From assembly GCA_028455995.1 (NCBI GenBank), contig JABELC010000013.1, positions 1,302,001 to 1,366,000 on the forward strand: 64,000 nucleotides of DNA, read 5' to 3'. Below are positions 36,402 to 48,319 of this stretch, piece by piece. A program made the position numbers and the translations under genes. The notes under the pieces are model-generated. The model did no database searches. It was not told where the DNA came from and saw only the letters and a program-made list of their open reading frames with translations. This DNA comes from Scleromitrula shiraiana. Lineage: Eukaryota; Ascomycota; Leotiomycetes; Helotiales; Sclerotiniaceae. Each line of letters starts with the position of its first letter. The stretch's first letter is position 1.

Positions 36402-39094
36402 ATGATTGTGTATGATAATGGCGATGAGAAGATAGATTCAAGGATGGAGTTGGCAAACTTTGGGGCGATTGAGCTACTTCAGAATGACAGCAGGCCATCA
36501 TTCATCATCGATCTTCTAGCCGATGGCATTACTATCACCTTCGCCAACGACGCCCTCCACACGTATTCGAATACCCGAGATATATTGTTGTGGCTCCAAG
36601 GGGCCGCCAAGCAACTTTGGGACGACTTCAGGAAATGGATATATACCAACCCCAGTACGACCAAAGGGTACTGGTTTCGTCGACAAAAATGGTCAAAGGT
36701 CGTGCTTGGAGACCGATGGTGTGTCCTATCTGGGCACGATATGGCATATTCTAAGTGCTCTGGAAAGAACATGCATGTCCATGAACTAAAAGAAATCAAA
36801 TCACTATCTCTTCATGATGAGAAAACTGCCACTCAATCAAATCATTACATGACCCGCTTTTTCTCAGAAACACCTCGATCCCACAGTCCGGTGTCAAGTG
36901 CTGCACATGCGTATTTTGCGCCAACTCCTCAGTCGATAGAGACGCCGTTTGCGCGGTTCTTTTGCTCTAAAAACTGGTCGTCGACAGGCCTCGATTCGAT
37001 TACGGAACAACTTCGCGAAATGACGAACTTGATATCTAGTTTTACTCAGTTATCTCCGATTGCCATGTTTATCATGGATGCGAAAGACGGATCTTTAATA
37101 TTTGCCAATGAAGCCTGGTAAGTCGGGTCGAAAAAGACAAAAAACTTGTTGAGCTCTGACAAGATTCCCAGGACCAAAATCACCGGGGGTACCGTTGAAG
37201 AGGGCGCAAGGATGAAATGGCTGGATGTAGTGGTTGACGAGGATAAACAGTTTGTCGCAGAACAGTACAAAATACTGACTGTTGATAAACTGCCAGTCCA
37301 CTTCCAAGGCCGAATCAAGACGCAATGGAAACCGCCCGTCGAAGAGTCATCCAATCATTACTACACGTGGGGAGAGTGCGATGCCGTTCCCCAGATCAAC
37401 GCCAAAGGAGAAGTCGAACACATTATTGGCTGTCTGAATGATATCACACATTTTAAATGGGCTGCCAAATTGCAAAAGCGTCGAGTCGAAGATGCTCTTG
37501 AATTGAAACGACAGCAGGAAGATTTTATCGACATGACGTCGCATGAGTTGAGGAATCCGTTGTCGGCTGTTGTTCAATGTGCGGATACCATAATTACAGC
37601 GTTGAGTCAAGTTGATGAGAGCTTAACGAAGGGTGTAGATCTGCTGGATTCGAAATCAAACACCTACGTCCAAATGACAGCAACGATCCGTCGGAGTATT
37701 GAGATTGCCCGAATCATTTCAGATTGCGGTCAACATCAGAAGAGAATCGTCGATGATATCCTTAACCTTTCGAAGCTTGATTTCAATCTCTTACCAATCC
37801 TACCAATTAGAGTCGAACCAGCTCGAGTGATTGATACGGCGTTGAAAATGTTCTCCGAGCAAACAATCAAATCCGATATCACAATTAAACTGGAACAAGA
37901 TGAATCGATTCGTGACTTGGGAGTGGACTGGCTTTACTTTGATCCCTCTCGCTTTCTTCAGGTTCTTATCAACCTTCTCACAAATGCCATCAACTCGACA
38001 AAGATCGAATCTACGGGGAGGGGAATAGTTGTGAATCTCGGGGCCGCTCGAAAACCTCCACCGAACAGCGACAGCAGTGTGAAGTACATTCCAAGAAAAG
38101 CGTCGCGAGAAGCCTTGACGATGGGCGAGGCTTGGGGCGCGGGAGAATTGCTATATCTTCATTGTTCCGTCACCGATACCGGGAGGGGAATGACGGACGA
38201 CGAGACGGAAAAGTTGTTGTTGAATTTGTATGTTGTACTGTCCCAATACAGTTCTCCTCCAGACCTTGCTAATAAATCCAGCTCCCAAAATTCCCCACGA
38301 ACCCATACCCAATATGGAAGCTCTAACATAGGACTCTTCATATCTCGTGAATTGGCCGAACTCCAGGGTGGCGGCATTGGTGTGAGGAACCATGGATATC
38401 CGGCGAAAGGTAGCACTTTTGCATTTTACATCCAAACTCGCAGATCAGTAGATATCGATGATGCACCGGCAGACGCCACGCTCCTGCCAAGAAGTGACTC
38501 CGCCGTGCCAACGTTCAACTACAAAGATTGCAGTGTATTAGTCGTGGAGGACAACGTCATCAATCAGAATCTTTTGCGCAGGCAACTCCAAGATCTAGGC
38601 TGCATAGTGCAGGTTGCGAACAACGGCGAGGAGGCATTGACCAGAATTGAATCATCGAATGCCTGGAAGGGCAAAGACAAATCCGGCCAGAACATTTCAA
38701 TTAGTAAGTCTCTCAAGTGCATGTTTAACAAGCCTTGTGGAAATACACATCTAACGAACTTTTTAACCAGTCTTGCTCGATATTGAAATGCCCGTCATGG
38801 ATGGACTGACGTGCGTGAGGAGAATACGCAAGTTACAGGAGGAGAAGACGATCACGCGACACATCCCCGTGATTTCAGTCAGCGCGAATGCGAGATCCCA
38901 ACAGGTTGAGGATGCCATAAGTTGCGGCATGGTGAGTTTGTTCCCCCCCCCCCCTCTGCTAGTGATGGCCATGTTGGGACCAGGGGTATTGAGCTGACAT
39001 TGAACAGGATGATATTATTGCGAAACCGTTTAGGATCTCGGAATTGAAGCCTAAGATGGAGAGATTATTGGGCACTGGGAACGATGACTCGTGA
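36402..39094 (+). CDS. Hybrid histidine kinase with PAS-like sensor and receiver domain
   Basis: Four exons, 36402-37117, 37172-38703, 38771-38931 and 39008-39094, with GT-AG introns of 54, 67 and 76 nt, joined in frame to 831 aa. The N-terminal part contains a PAS-like segment (SPIAMFIMDAKDGSLIFANE). The dimerisation/phosphoacceptor segment is MTSHELRNPLSAV with His363. The ATPase domain shows NLLTNAINSTK (N box), DTGRGM (G1) and GSTFAFYIQ (G2 region). The receiver has the acidic pair Glu698-Asp699 (VVEDN), the phosphoacceptor Asp753 in LLDIEMPVMDG and Lys809 in IAKPF. All catalytic residues are present, so the relay should work; output normally goes through an HPt protein to the HOG-type pathway. 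There is no membrane segment in the supported exons, suggesting a cytosolic sensor. The start may instead be the in-frame ATG at 36435. The fungal HHK group is not assigned. Confidence 0.92.
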
Positions 39095-39585
39095 AGGGGC
39101 TTATGAATGGCGTGATTTGATCTTGGTTGGATTGAGACTTTGTGTCGGTGTGCGTGTGGAAGATACGTAGATATTGGTAGAATATGGCTGTGAGAAGGTA
39201 AAGGGAACCGGTATTCTCACTTAAAGGAACATTGGAGGGCTCAAAGTACCCGGAAGACTGGGTGAGGGAGGCATTGAGGCTATGAGGCTATCAGGCTATG
39301 AGGCTATGATTAAGCAAGACCTCTTTGAGCAGTAGGAAATCATGTCGCAGCACAGTATGGATGTCCGAGAAGTTCTCGAAAAAAAGAATACGGATATCCA
39401 TCCGGACATCGCGCCGTAACATCGTTAAGAGCATGGTCGGTCTGGTCACATTGACGGGGAAGCAAAATTATTTAGAAGTGTTAAAAATACCATTGGGATA
39501 CTTTCAGCTCTAGGTCGATGAACAAAACAAAGATAGAGAGATGGTTTCTATCAGAGGCTTAGATTAGAGTGTCTGAACAATTTTT

Positions 39586-39618
<33 letters not shown>

Positions 39619-40159
39619 CGATCATCTACGCCGTGAGGCTATAACTTATTTGAATATATCGGTTATTTATAGCGGAAAGGCTTAAATTTATAATAATACC
39701 ACAATATGAAATGAGAAGAGATGAAATGAGAAAAGGTTGGAAGTTCTAATTTAGGGCTGGGCCACTTTAGAACATATCCAACCAACAGATCCCAGTGTTG
39801 TAATAGACAACTAAATCCCATTACCGACGCGAGATTTAAGCATTCCGGAACCGTTTATCCGTATCGGTACTCATGTTGTAGTTAAAAATACCAGTACTAG
39901 TACCTAGAATAGAATAGAATAGAACAGAACGTATTCACACATGTTGCATGTTATGACTACACGAACTTAAACATGCTCCGCCCTCATAGCGGAACAAGGC
40001 AGTATACTCTACTCTAGCAATAGATTGAACAATAGCCTCCGAATGATGAAATCAAACTCATTCTCCTAGTATAAAGAGAAGCCAAGTCTCGCAATACAAA
40101 CTTGAATCCCATAACCAAAATACCTTACTTCGAATATTTGCAACCCACTATAAACCAAT
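39095..40159. other. Intergenic region
   Basis: About 1 kb after the histidine kinase, without a supported gene. It contains a short GAGGCTAT-type direct repeat near 39275-39308 and a long poly-T tract. Confidence 0.45.
39587..39618. repeat. Poly-T tract, 32 nt
   Basis: An uninterrupted run of 32 T about 0.5 kb after the histidine kinase stop codon. Confidence 0.9.
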
Positions 40160-40850
40160 ATGTATTTCCAAGGCCAGTCCCTTCTTGCCATCCTCCTGCT
40201 CTCTGCAACCTCTTTCTCTCGAATCATTCCTACATCCCATCAAACCTTCAGATCTACGATCCCACCCGCGAAAACCCCCAGTAACGACGCAGTCAAACAT
40301 CGAGCAACCCCCTCAATATCTCCCGAAAACGCCATCATCGACCGCACCGATACAAATGATCGTACGCACTCCGAAACCCCATCTAAACACGACAGCATCC
40401 TCTCAAGCACTAACAATGGATATAGAAACAAACCCGGCCGTACTCGATCGTCGTAACTCTCTGGAACTGGGAGTCGGGTTTGAAAATGGCGTTTTCACAA
40501 GCGCGACGGGTCTGCCTCGTCTTCCTGATACCCTTGCTTCTGCACTCGCTTTTCCGCTGTTGCCGTTGGATTCGCCGTCCGCTGTACATACTAATACTCT
40601 TGTGTCGGCGCTCACGTTTGCACTTCAACCTCGTAGCGTAGAGTTTGGCGGACCTCGTGGTGTAGAGTTTGGCAAAAGAGCCCCACAACCACCAATGACA
40701 ACTATCCCAGACAATGGGGTCGCTCCCGCTGTTCCTCGTATTACCGATGCGGTTGCCCCCTCTTTCCTCTGCGTTACGGGTGTTTGTGCCGCCGCGCCAG
40801 AAACGGAGAGTTATACCCGCCCTCTTGTTCATATAACTGAGAGCGGTTAG
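40160..40850 (+). CDS. Putative small secreted protein at the edge of the AT block
   Basis: The ATG at 40160 opens a frame with a good signal peptide (MYFQGQSLLAILLLSATSFS). That frame ends at 40456, while an overlapping frame carries coding-like sequence to 40850. A 46-nt intron (40362-40407, donor GTACGC, acceptor CTCAAG) joins them in phase into a 214-aa protein. The mature part is rich in Pro, Ala, Ser and Thr, has one KR dibasic site (GKRAPQ) and only two cysteines (FLCVTGVC). I do not recognise a family. The stop codon TAG at 40848-40850 is the last GC-normal sequence before nearly 7 kb of A/T DNA. It may be a secreted hypothetical or effector-like protein, or a gene whose 3' end was cut by the AT block. 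The intron is inferred, not proven. Confidence 0.42.
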
Positions 40851-43800
40851 TCAAATAATTTAATAAAATTATTTTAAGATTATTTTTGTTTTTTTAAATA
40901 TATATTAAAATCAAATGTTAAAAAAACTTTAAATTTATTTATTATTTATAAATATTTATTTTTTAATTAAATAATCAATTCAAATATTATATCAATAAAA
41001 AAAATATTAATCAAAAAATTAAAAATTATTTATATAAAGTACTTATATTAATGATCATTAATAATTTTTAATAACTATTAATTAATTATCAATTAAATAT
41101 GAAATTAAACTCTATAATAAAAATATATCATTATAAATATTATAAAGAAATAAATATATAATATAAAATATTAAATATAAAATAAATAACAATATCTCGA
41201 TTTTAATAAATATATTTATAATCTTTATAAATAATATTTAAAGTTATATATAATATAATATTATCAATATAATTATAAAAACAAAATAATATTTTTTTAT
41301 TTCTAATAATTTTTAGATGAATTTTAATTTTAATTTCTAATTTAATCATTTTAAATCATTATAATATGAATAAATTTATTAATTACATTTTAATAATATA
41401 TAAATTTCAAATATATATATTAATAAATAATAAAAAATAAATTCATAAAGCTTAATTGAATAATTTTAATAATATAATTTTTAGTATTATATAATTTTAT
41501 TTTAAAATTATATAAAACTTTTAAATATATTATAAAACAATAAATATATAATATAGAATATTAAATATAAAATATATATAAATATTATAATTTTAAATAA
41601 ATAATAATATAAATATATTTAACTATATATAATATAATATTATTAATATAACTATATAAAAAACAAAATAATATTCTTTCATTTCAACGACTTTTAAATA
41701 AACTCTAATCCTGATCTTTAACTAATCATTTTATATCATCATAATATAAAAGTTTTTAATTATTTATAATATTTTATATAAATATTATATAAAATAACAA
41801 CAAATTATATAAAATAATTTAATTATATAACTTTTTGAATTTAAATGTTATTATTTATATATTTAATATATAATTTTATATTATATACTTATGAGAGAAA
41901 TATATACTCTTAATGATATATAATATCTTTCTTAATTTTTTTTAAATATAATTATATAATATAAAAGATGATTTTAAATTATATTATTTCACTTTTCTAA
42001 AATTACATAAATAATTATATAATAATATTAATTATAAAAAAACAATTGTTTATTAATAAACTCAATTGATTTAATTAAAATTTAAATATATATATTAATA
42101 ATATATTCATCTATAATAAAAGAGGAATATTAATAATATTGATAATAATATTAATAATGATATTAATAATATTGATAATTATTAATAATATAGTATTATA
42201 TACTAGTAAAATAAATTTTATTTATTGATTAATAGTGAATTATCAATATATCTTTATCAATTATTAGTAATAATAAATTATTGATATAATCTTATTAATT
42301 AATTATTAATTAATTATGAAATTTATTTCTTAATAAAAAGAAAAATTTAATATATTTCAATATTTATTAAGATTATTTTTATTAATTTTTTAAATTCTTG
42401 ATTACAAGAATGATTTTTCATTATTAATTAACCGAAAATCTTTTTATTAATATAACTATTAAAACTTAAAAATCAAAAATTAAATAAAATAATAGGATAA
42501 AATTATTTCAAAATATTTTTTATTTTATTAATAATGATTAATATTAATCATTTAAAAAACTATAAAATTTCATATTATTTATATATTTGAATTTTCTAAT
42601 AAGATAATCAATTTAATTAATTAAAATTAGAAATCAAAATAGAATAAAATATTATAATATATAACAATAAATATTATTGAAAGTTTTATAAATATTAATT
42701 AATATTATTTATTTTAGAAATCTTGAAATTTTATATTATTTATAAATATTAATCTTATAATAAGATAATTAATTCAATTAATTAGCACTAAAAATTCAAT
42801 TAAAATTAAATATTATAATATATATTAATAAAGATTATTTTTAGTTTTATTCATATTAATCAATATTAATTTTTTAAAAAAGTTTATAATTTTATATTTT
42901 TTATAAATATTGATTTTATGATATAATAATTAAATAAAGTATTTCATTATTTTAAATTAAAAGATAAATAAATTATTAAAATAAAGTTATTTTAAAATAT
43001 TTAATATCTTATTAATAAATATTAAATTTAAATATTTAAAAAATCTTAAAAAGATTTATTATTTTTCAATATTAGTTTTATAATTAAATAAAGTAAATCA
43101 AAATTGTAAAATAAAAAATAATATAAAATATTTTATTAATTAAATGAATATATTTATAATTATCTTTTATTTTTCTAATATGAATCAATATTCTTTTTAA
43201 AAAAATTTTAAAGTTGAAGTTTTTATTATTTTTAAATATTTAGTTTTTAATGAAAAAGTTTGAGATAATTAAAAAAGTTGAATTAATTTAAATTAAAAGA
43301 TAAATAAAATAATTTAACGAAATTATTCTAAAATGTTTTTTATTTTGTTAATAAATATTATAATTAAATATTGAAAATTCTTTAAAGTTTTTTATTATTT
43401 ATAATTATTAATTTTATAATCAAATAATTAATTTAAATGTTAAAATATTAAAAAATAAAAATTAAAAGTTAAACAAAATAAAAGAATAAAATTATTTAAA
43501 AATAGTTTTTGTTTTCATAATATTAATTAATATTAATTATTTAAAAAACTATAAAATCTTCTATTATTTATAAATCTTAATTTTATAATAAGATAATTAA
43601 TTTATTAATAATTAGTTAAAATAAAAGATTAAAATAAAGTAAAATATTATTTTGAGTTTTATTAATATCCATTAATATTGATTATTTAAAAAATATTAAG
43701 ATTTTATATTATTTTTAAATATTAATTTTTTAATAAAATAATTATATTTATATAATCAACATGTGATCTTATATTATCTACTTGTTAAAAAGAAATATAC

Positions 43801-46800
43801 TTTTAATGATATACAATATTTTTTTTAATCTTTTTAAATAATATTCATATAATAAAGAAATATTTTATATTATATTAATTAGTTTTCTTGAAATTATATA
43901 AACAAATTAATTGAATTGATAGAAATTAAAATTTAAAATAAAAAAAAGTATTCTAATATATAATAATAAAAGTTATATCTAGTTTTATTAATATGAATTT
44001 TTATTTATTATCAAAAAAATGTTATAGTTTTCTTTTAATTAGAAATATTAATGTTATAATTTAATATTGATTATTAATATAACTTAGATTAAAAATAAAT
44101 CAAAAAAATATTATAAAATCATTGAAATTCTTTTTTATTTTAAAATTATTAATTAATATTTATTATTAAAGAATCTTTAAAAATATATTAAAATATTAAC
44201 TATAAATAAGGATTTAAACTTTTTATTTTAATATTAAAAATTATTAATAAATTAAATTAAATAAAAAATAAAAGAATAATTTGTTATAAAATGATTAATA
44301 TAATCTTTTAATATAATTTTAATAATATTAATTAACAAAAGTTTTTAAAAAAATCGAAATATTTTATATTATTTATAATTTAAATATTAATCTTATGATT
44401 AAATAATTAATTCATAAATTATATAATTTTAAATCAAAGAAAAATAAAATAATACAATAAAATTATTTCAAAATATTTTTTGTTTTATTAATATATACTG
44501 AAATTAAATATTTAAAAAACTTTAAAAAGATTCATTAATCTTGAATGTTTATTTTATAATTAAATAATAAATTACAATCTTTAATTATTAAATATTAATA
44601 ATTAAATAATATATTTAAATAATTTCAATTGAAATTCAAAATAAATCCAATATTTATAATATATATTAATAAAAATTAATTTTAGTTTTTTTGATATGAA
44701 TTAATATTAATTTTCTAAAAAACTTTAAAAAAATTTATTTTTTATAAAGATTAACTCTATAATTTAATTATCAAATAAAAAAAAGTTATTTCAGATCTAA
44801 AGCTATATAATATAATATAATAAAATTATTTCGAAATGTTATTTGTTTTATTAAAAAATATGAAATTTAAAAATAAAAACAATTTTGAAAAGACTTTTTA
44901 TTTATAAGTATTAATTTTATAATTTAATAATAAATAAAAATGATAGATTATTTAATAATATCATTCAAAGTTAAATAAAATATTATACTAATAATAAAAC
45001 TATTTTTCATTTTCTTTTATTTTATTAATATTAATTATCATTGACTTTTTAAAAAACTTTTAAAATTAATATCATTTTGAAATCTTAATTTTATAATAAA
45101 AAAAATAATTGAAAAATCAGATTATTATCAATTAAAAAATAAATACAATAATTTAATGAAATTATGTTGAAATGTTTTTTGTTTTATTAATAAATATTAA
45201 AATAAAATATTTAAAAAACATTGAGAAATTTTATTATTTATAAATATTAATTTTCAAATTCAAAAATGAATAAAAGTTTATTAATAATATTAAATATAAA
45301 AAGATAAATAAAATTTAATATTAATAATAAAATTATATGAAATTAATCTTTCATTTTATTAATATGAATTAATATTAATCTTCTATAAAAACTTTAAAAG
45401 TTTAAATTTCTTTTAAATATTAATTTTATAATAAAAATAATAATTTAAAAGTAGATTGTTTTAATATATTTTTTATTTTATTAATATCTATGGAAATTCG
45501 ATATTTAAAGAACTTTGAAGTTCTTTATTATTCATAATTTTTATTTTTATAATTAAATAATTATTATTAAAACTAAATTCTTTAAATTAAAAAATAAATA
45601 AAATCTTTTAATAAAATTATTATAAAATATTTTTTGTTTTATTAATACATATTAAAATTTGGTATTTAAAAAACTTTAAAGTTCTTTCTTATTTATAATT
45701 TTTATTTTTATAATTAAATAATAATTATTAAAACTAAATTCTTTAAATTAAAAAAGAAATAAAATCTTTTAATAAAATTATTATAAAATATTTTTTGTTT
45801 TATTAATACATATTAAAATTTAATATTTAAAAAACTTTAAAGTTCTTCATCATTTATAAGTTTTATTTTTATAATTAAATAATTATTAATAAAAATAAAT
45901 TCTTTAAATTAAAAAAGAAATAAAATCTTTTAATAAAATTATTATAAAATATTTTTTGTTTTATTAATATATATTGAAATCTAGTATTTAAAAGACTTTA
46001 AAGTTCTTTATCATTTATAATCTTTATTTTTTTAATTAAATAATTATTAATAAAAATAATCTCTTTAAATTAAAAAATGAATAATATCTTTTAATAAATT
46101 TATTATAAAATATTTTTTGTTTCATTAATAAATATTGAGTTTATATATTTAAAAAACATTCAAAAGTCTTATTATTTTTAAAATTCAATTTTATAATTTA
46201 ATAATAAATAAAGATATTCAAATATTAAATATTAAAATTTTGTAAAATTATTTATAATTATTTTTTGTTTTATTAATATTGATTAATATTCATTTTTCAA
46301 AAAATCTTCAAAATTTAGATTATTCTTAAATTTTGATTTCATAATAAAAAAATTTTTAAAATTAAAGTATTTTGAATTAAAAGATAAATAAAATAATTTA
46401 ATAATTTTATTTTAGAATATTTTTCGTTTTATTAATAAATTTTGAAATTAAATATTTAAAAAACTTTGAAATCTTTTATTATTTACAATTTTTATTTTTA
46501 TAATTAAATAATTTATAAAATAATCAAATTTTTCAAATCAAAAATTAAATAAAGTCTTTTAATATAATTAGTACAAAGTATTTTTTGTTTTATTAAAAAA
46601 TATTGAATTTATATATTTAAAAAACTTTGAAAGATTTTATTATTTATAAATTTTAATTTTATAATTTAATAATAAATGAAAATATAAAAATATTAAATAT
46701 CAAAAGTTAATAAAAGTTATTTATAATTATTTTTTGTTTTATTAATATTGATTAATTTTAATTTTTTAAAAAACCTTTTAAATTTATATTATTTCTAAAA

Positions 46801-47765
46801 ATTAATTTTATAATAAAAAAGATAATTTAAAAATAAATTATTTTGAATTAAGAAATAAATAGAATAATCTAATTAAATTATTTTAAAATATTTTTTGTTT
46901 TATTAATATATATTAAAATTCGATATTTAAAGAACTTTAAAATCTTTTATTATTTATAATTTCTATATTTATAATTAAATAATTAATAAAGAAATTAAAT
47001 TATTTTGAATTAAAAAATAATCAGAATCTTTTTATAAGATTATTATATAATATTTTTTATTTTATTACTATATATCAAAATTCAATATCTAAAAGACTTT
47101 AAAAAAGAATATTATTTATAAATATTAATTTTATAATTAGATAATATATTCTAATTCAAAGAATTTAAATTAAATGATTATTATGTATAATAATAAACTT
47201 TTATTAATATTTATTAATATTTATTAATATTTATTAATTAAAAAACTTTAAAATTTTAGATTTCTTATAAATATTGAATTTATAAACAAATAATCAAGTA
47301 AAAATTAAATTATTAATATTTTAAATTCAAAAGTTAATTTAATAATATAATAAAATTATTTAATGATATTTCTTTTATTAACGATAATTAATATTCATTA
47401 ATTTAAAAATTATTAAATTTTATATTATTTATAAATATTAACTTTATTAATTAATAAATAATAAATAAATTAAATTAATTGAAAATATTCTTTGTTTTAT
47501 TAATATATATTAAAATTAAAGATTTAAAAAACTTTAAAAGACTTCATTATTTATAAATATTAATTTTATAATTCAATAATAAATGAAAATATTATTAATA
47601 ATATTCAATATAAAAAATTCAATAATATAATATATTAATAATTAAATTATTTATAATTATTTTTTGTTTTATTAATATTAATTAATATTAATCTTTTAAA
47701 AAACTTTCAAAATTTCAACTTTTTTAAATATTATTGTAAAAAATCTCATATATAATTAACAAGAT
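40851..47765. repeat. Extreme AT-rich block (AT-isochore), satellite-like
   Basis: Almost only A and T for about 6.9 kb, with abrupt borders on both sides. There is no ORF above the listing size in any frame. Repeated words such as TTTTTTGTTTTATTAATA, ATTTAAAAAACTTT and TATTATTTATAA recur, closely spaced and regular from about 45.4 kb on, more diverged to the left. The few remaining G and C residues sit at the same place in successive units, so this is a repeated array rather than random decay. It could be a strongly RIP-mutated tandem repeat, centromere- or origin-like DNA, or an AT satellite. No transposase or reverse transcriptase trace remains. Confidence 0.9.
45475..47666. repeat. Tandem array with 148-162-bp units and probable ~470-bp higher-order period
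   Basis: The landmark T-run plus G (or A) before TTTTATTAAT occurs at 45475, 45636, 45797, 45958, 46119, 46267, 46426, 46587, 46736, 46897 and 47059, and again at 47494 and 47666. Successive distances are 161, 161, 161, 161, 148, 159, 161, 149, 161 and 162. From 46119 the units fall into three kinds that recur in order: the unit from 46119 resembles that from 46587, 46267 resembles 46736, and 46426 resembles 46897. This gives a higher-order period of 468-472 bp. Distances were counted by hand. Confidence 0.75.
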
Positions 47766-48319
47766 TTTCCAAAGGTGCGTTATCCGCCCCCCCTCCCCCC
47801 CCCCCCCCAATATCCCAAATAGGAATGTAGCTATGGTTCATTTCAGCCACAAAAGCCTATCAATTATTCTTCAGTATCTTTATCAGTTGCCCGTTTGGCG
47901 AAAAATTAACCAATGAATCCTCCGCGCGCTACAATAAGGTCGCATGTTATGCATATACCCGTTGCGCGTCCTGCTAGCTTCGGGACTTTTGCGATGCTAC
48001 CCACTTTTACCTGGAGGAAGGTGTTGTTCTTATCGAAGAATCTGGAGGGAATTTATAAATTACCTTCCGTGATAGATATGGTCGTTGATTTTATCGCTCA
48101 TTCTGCGGGGAATTCGAAGGTTATTTAGACTTCGACCTACTCAATTCGGCGTGGTCTCCGCATCCTCCATTTCTTCCGAGAAGAATGATCACAAGCATGT
48201 CGTGCTGGAGAGGGGGGGGGGGAAATAAGGGTCGAGAAATTTACATAAGGTCGATGTAGCCTCTATGGAACAATAACCAAGCTCGTTCTACTCGACTGTG
48301 TCGTTTGAGGTTTCTCAAA
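47766..48319. other. Right border of AT block and upstream region of the carboxypeptidase gene
   Basis: GC-normal sequence resumes abruptly. A 71-codon ATG frame at 47913-48128 is coding-like in composition (for example HVMHIPVARPASFGTFA) but unrecognised; it may be a gene fragment truncated by the AT block. A C-tract lies at 47787-47808 and a G-run near 48215. The last 190 bp should hold the carboxypeptidase promoter. Confidence 0.4.
47787..47808. repeat. C-tract with one T
   Basis: Twenty-one C interrupted by a single T, immediately at the right border of the AT block. Length is subject to homopolymer error. Confidence 0.85.

Noticed and set aside
40851..47765. Mitochondrial DNA insertion as explanation of the AT block
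   Set aside because: No mitochondrial ORF, rRNA or tRNA can be read in it and it is internally repetitive.
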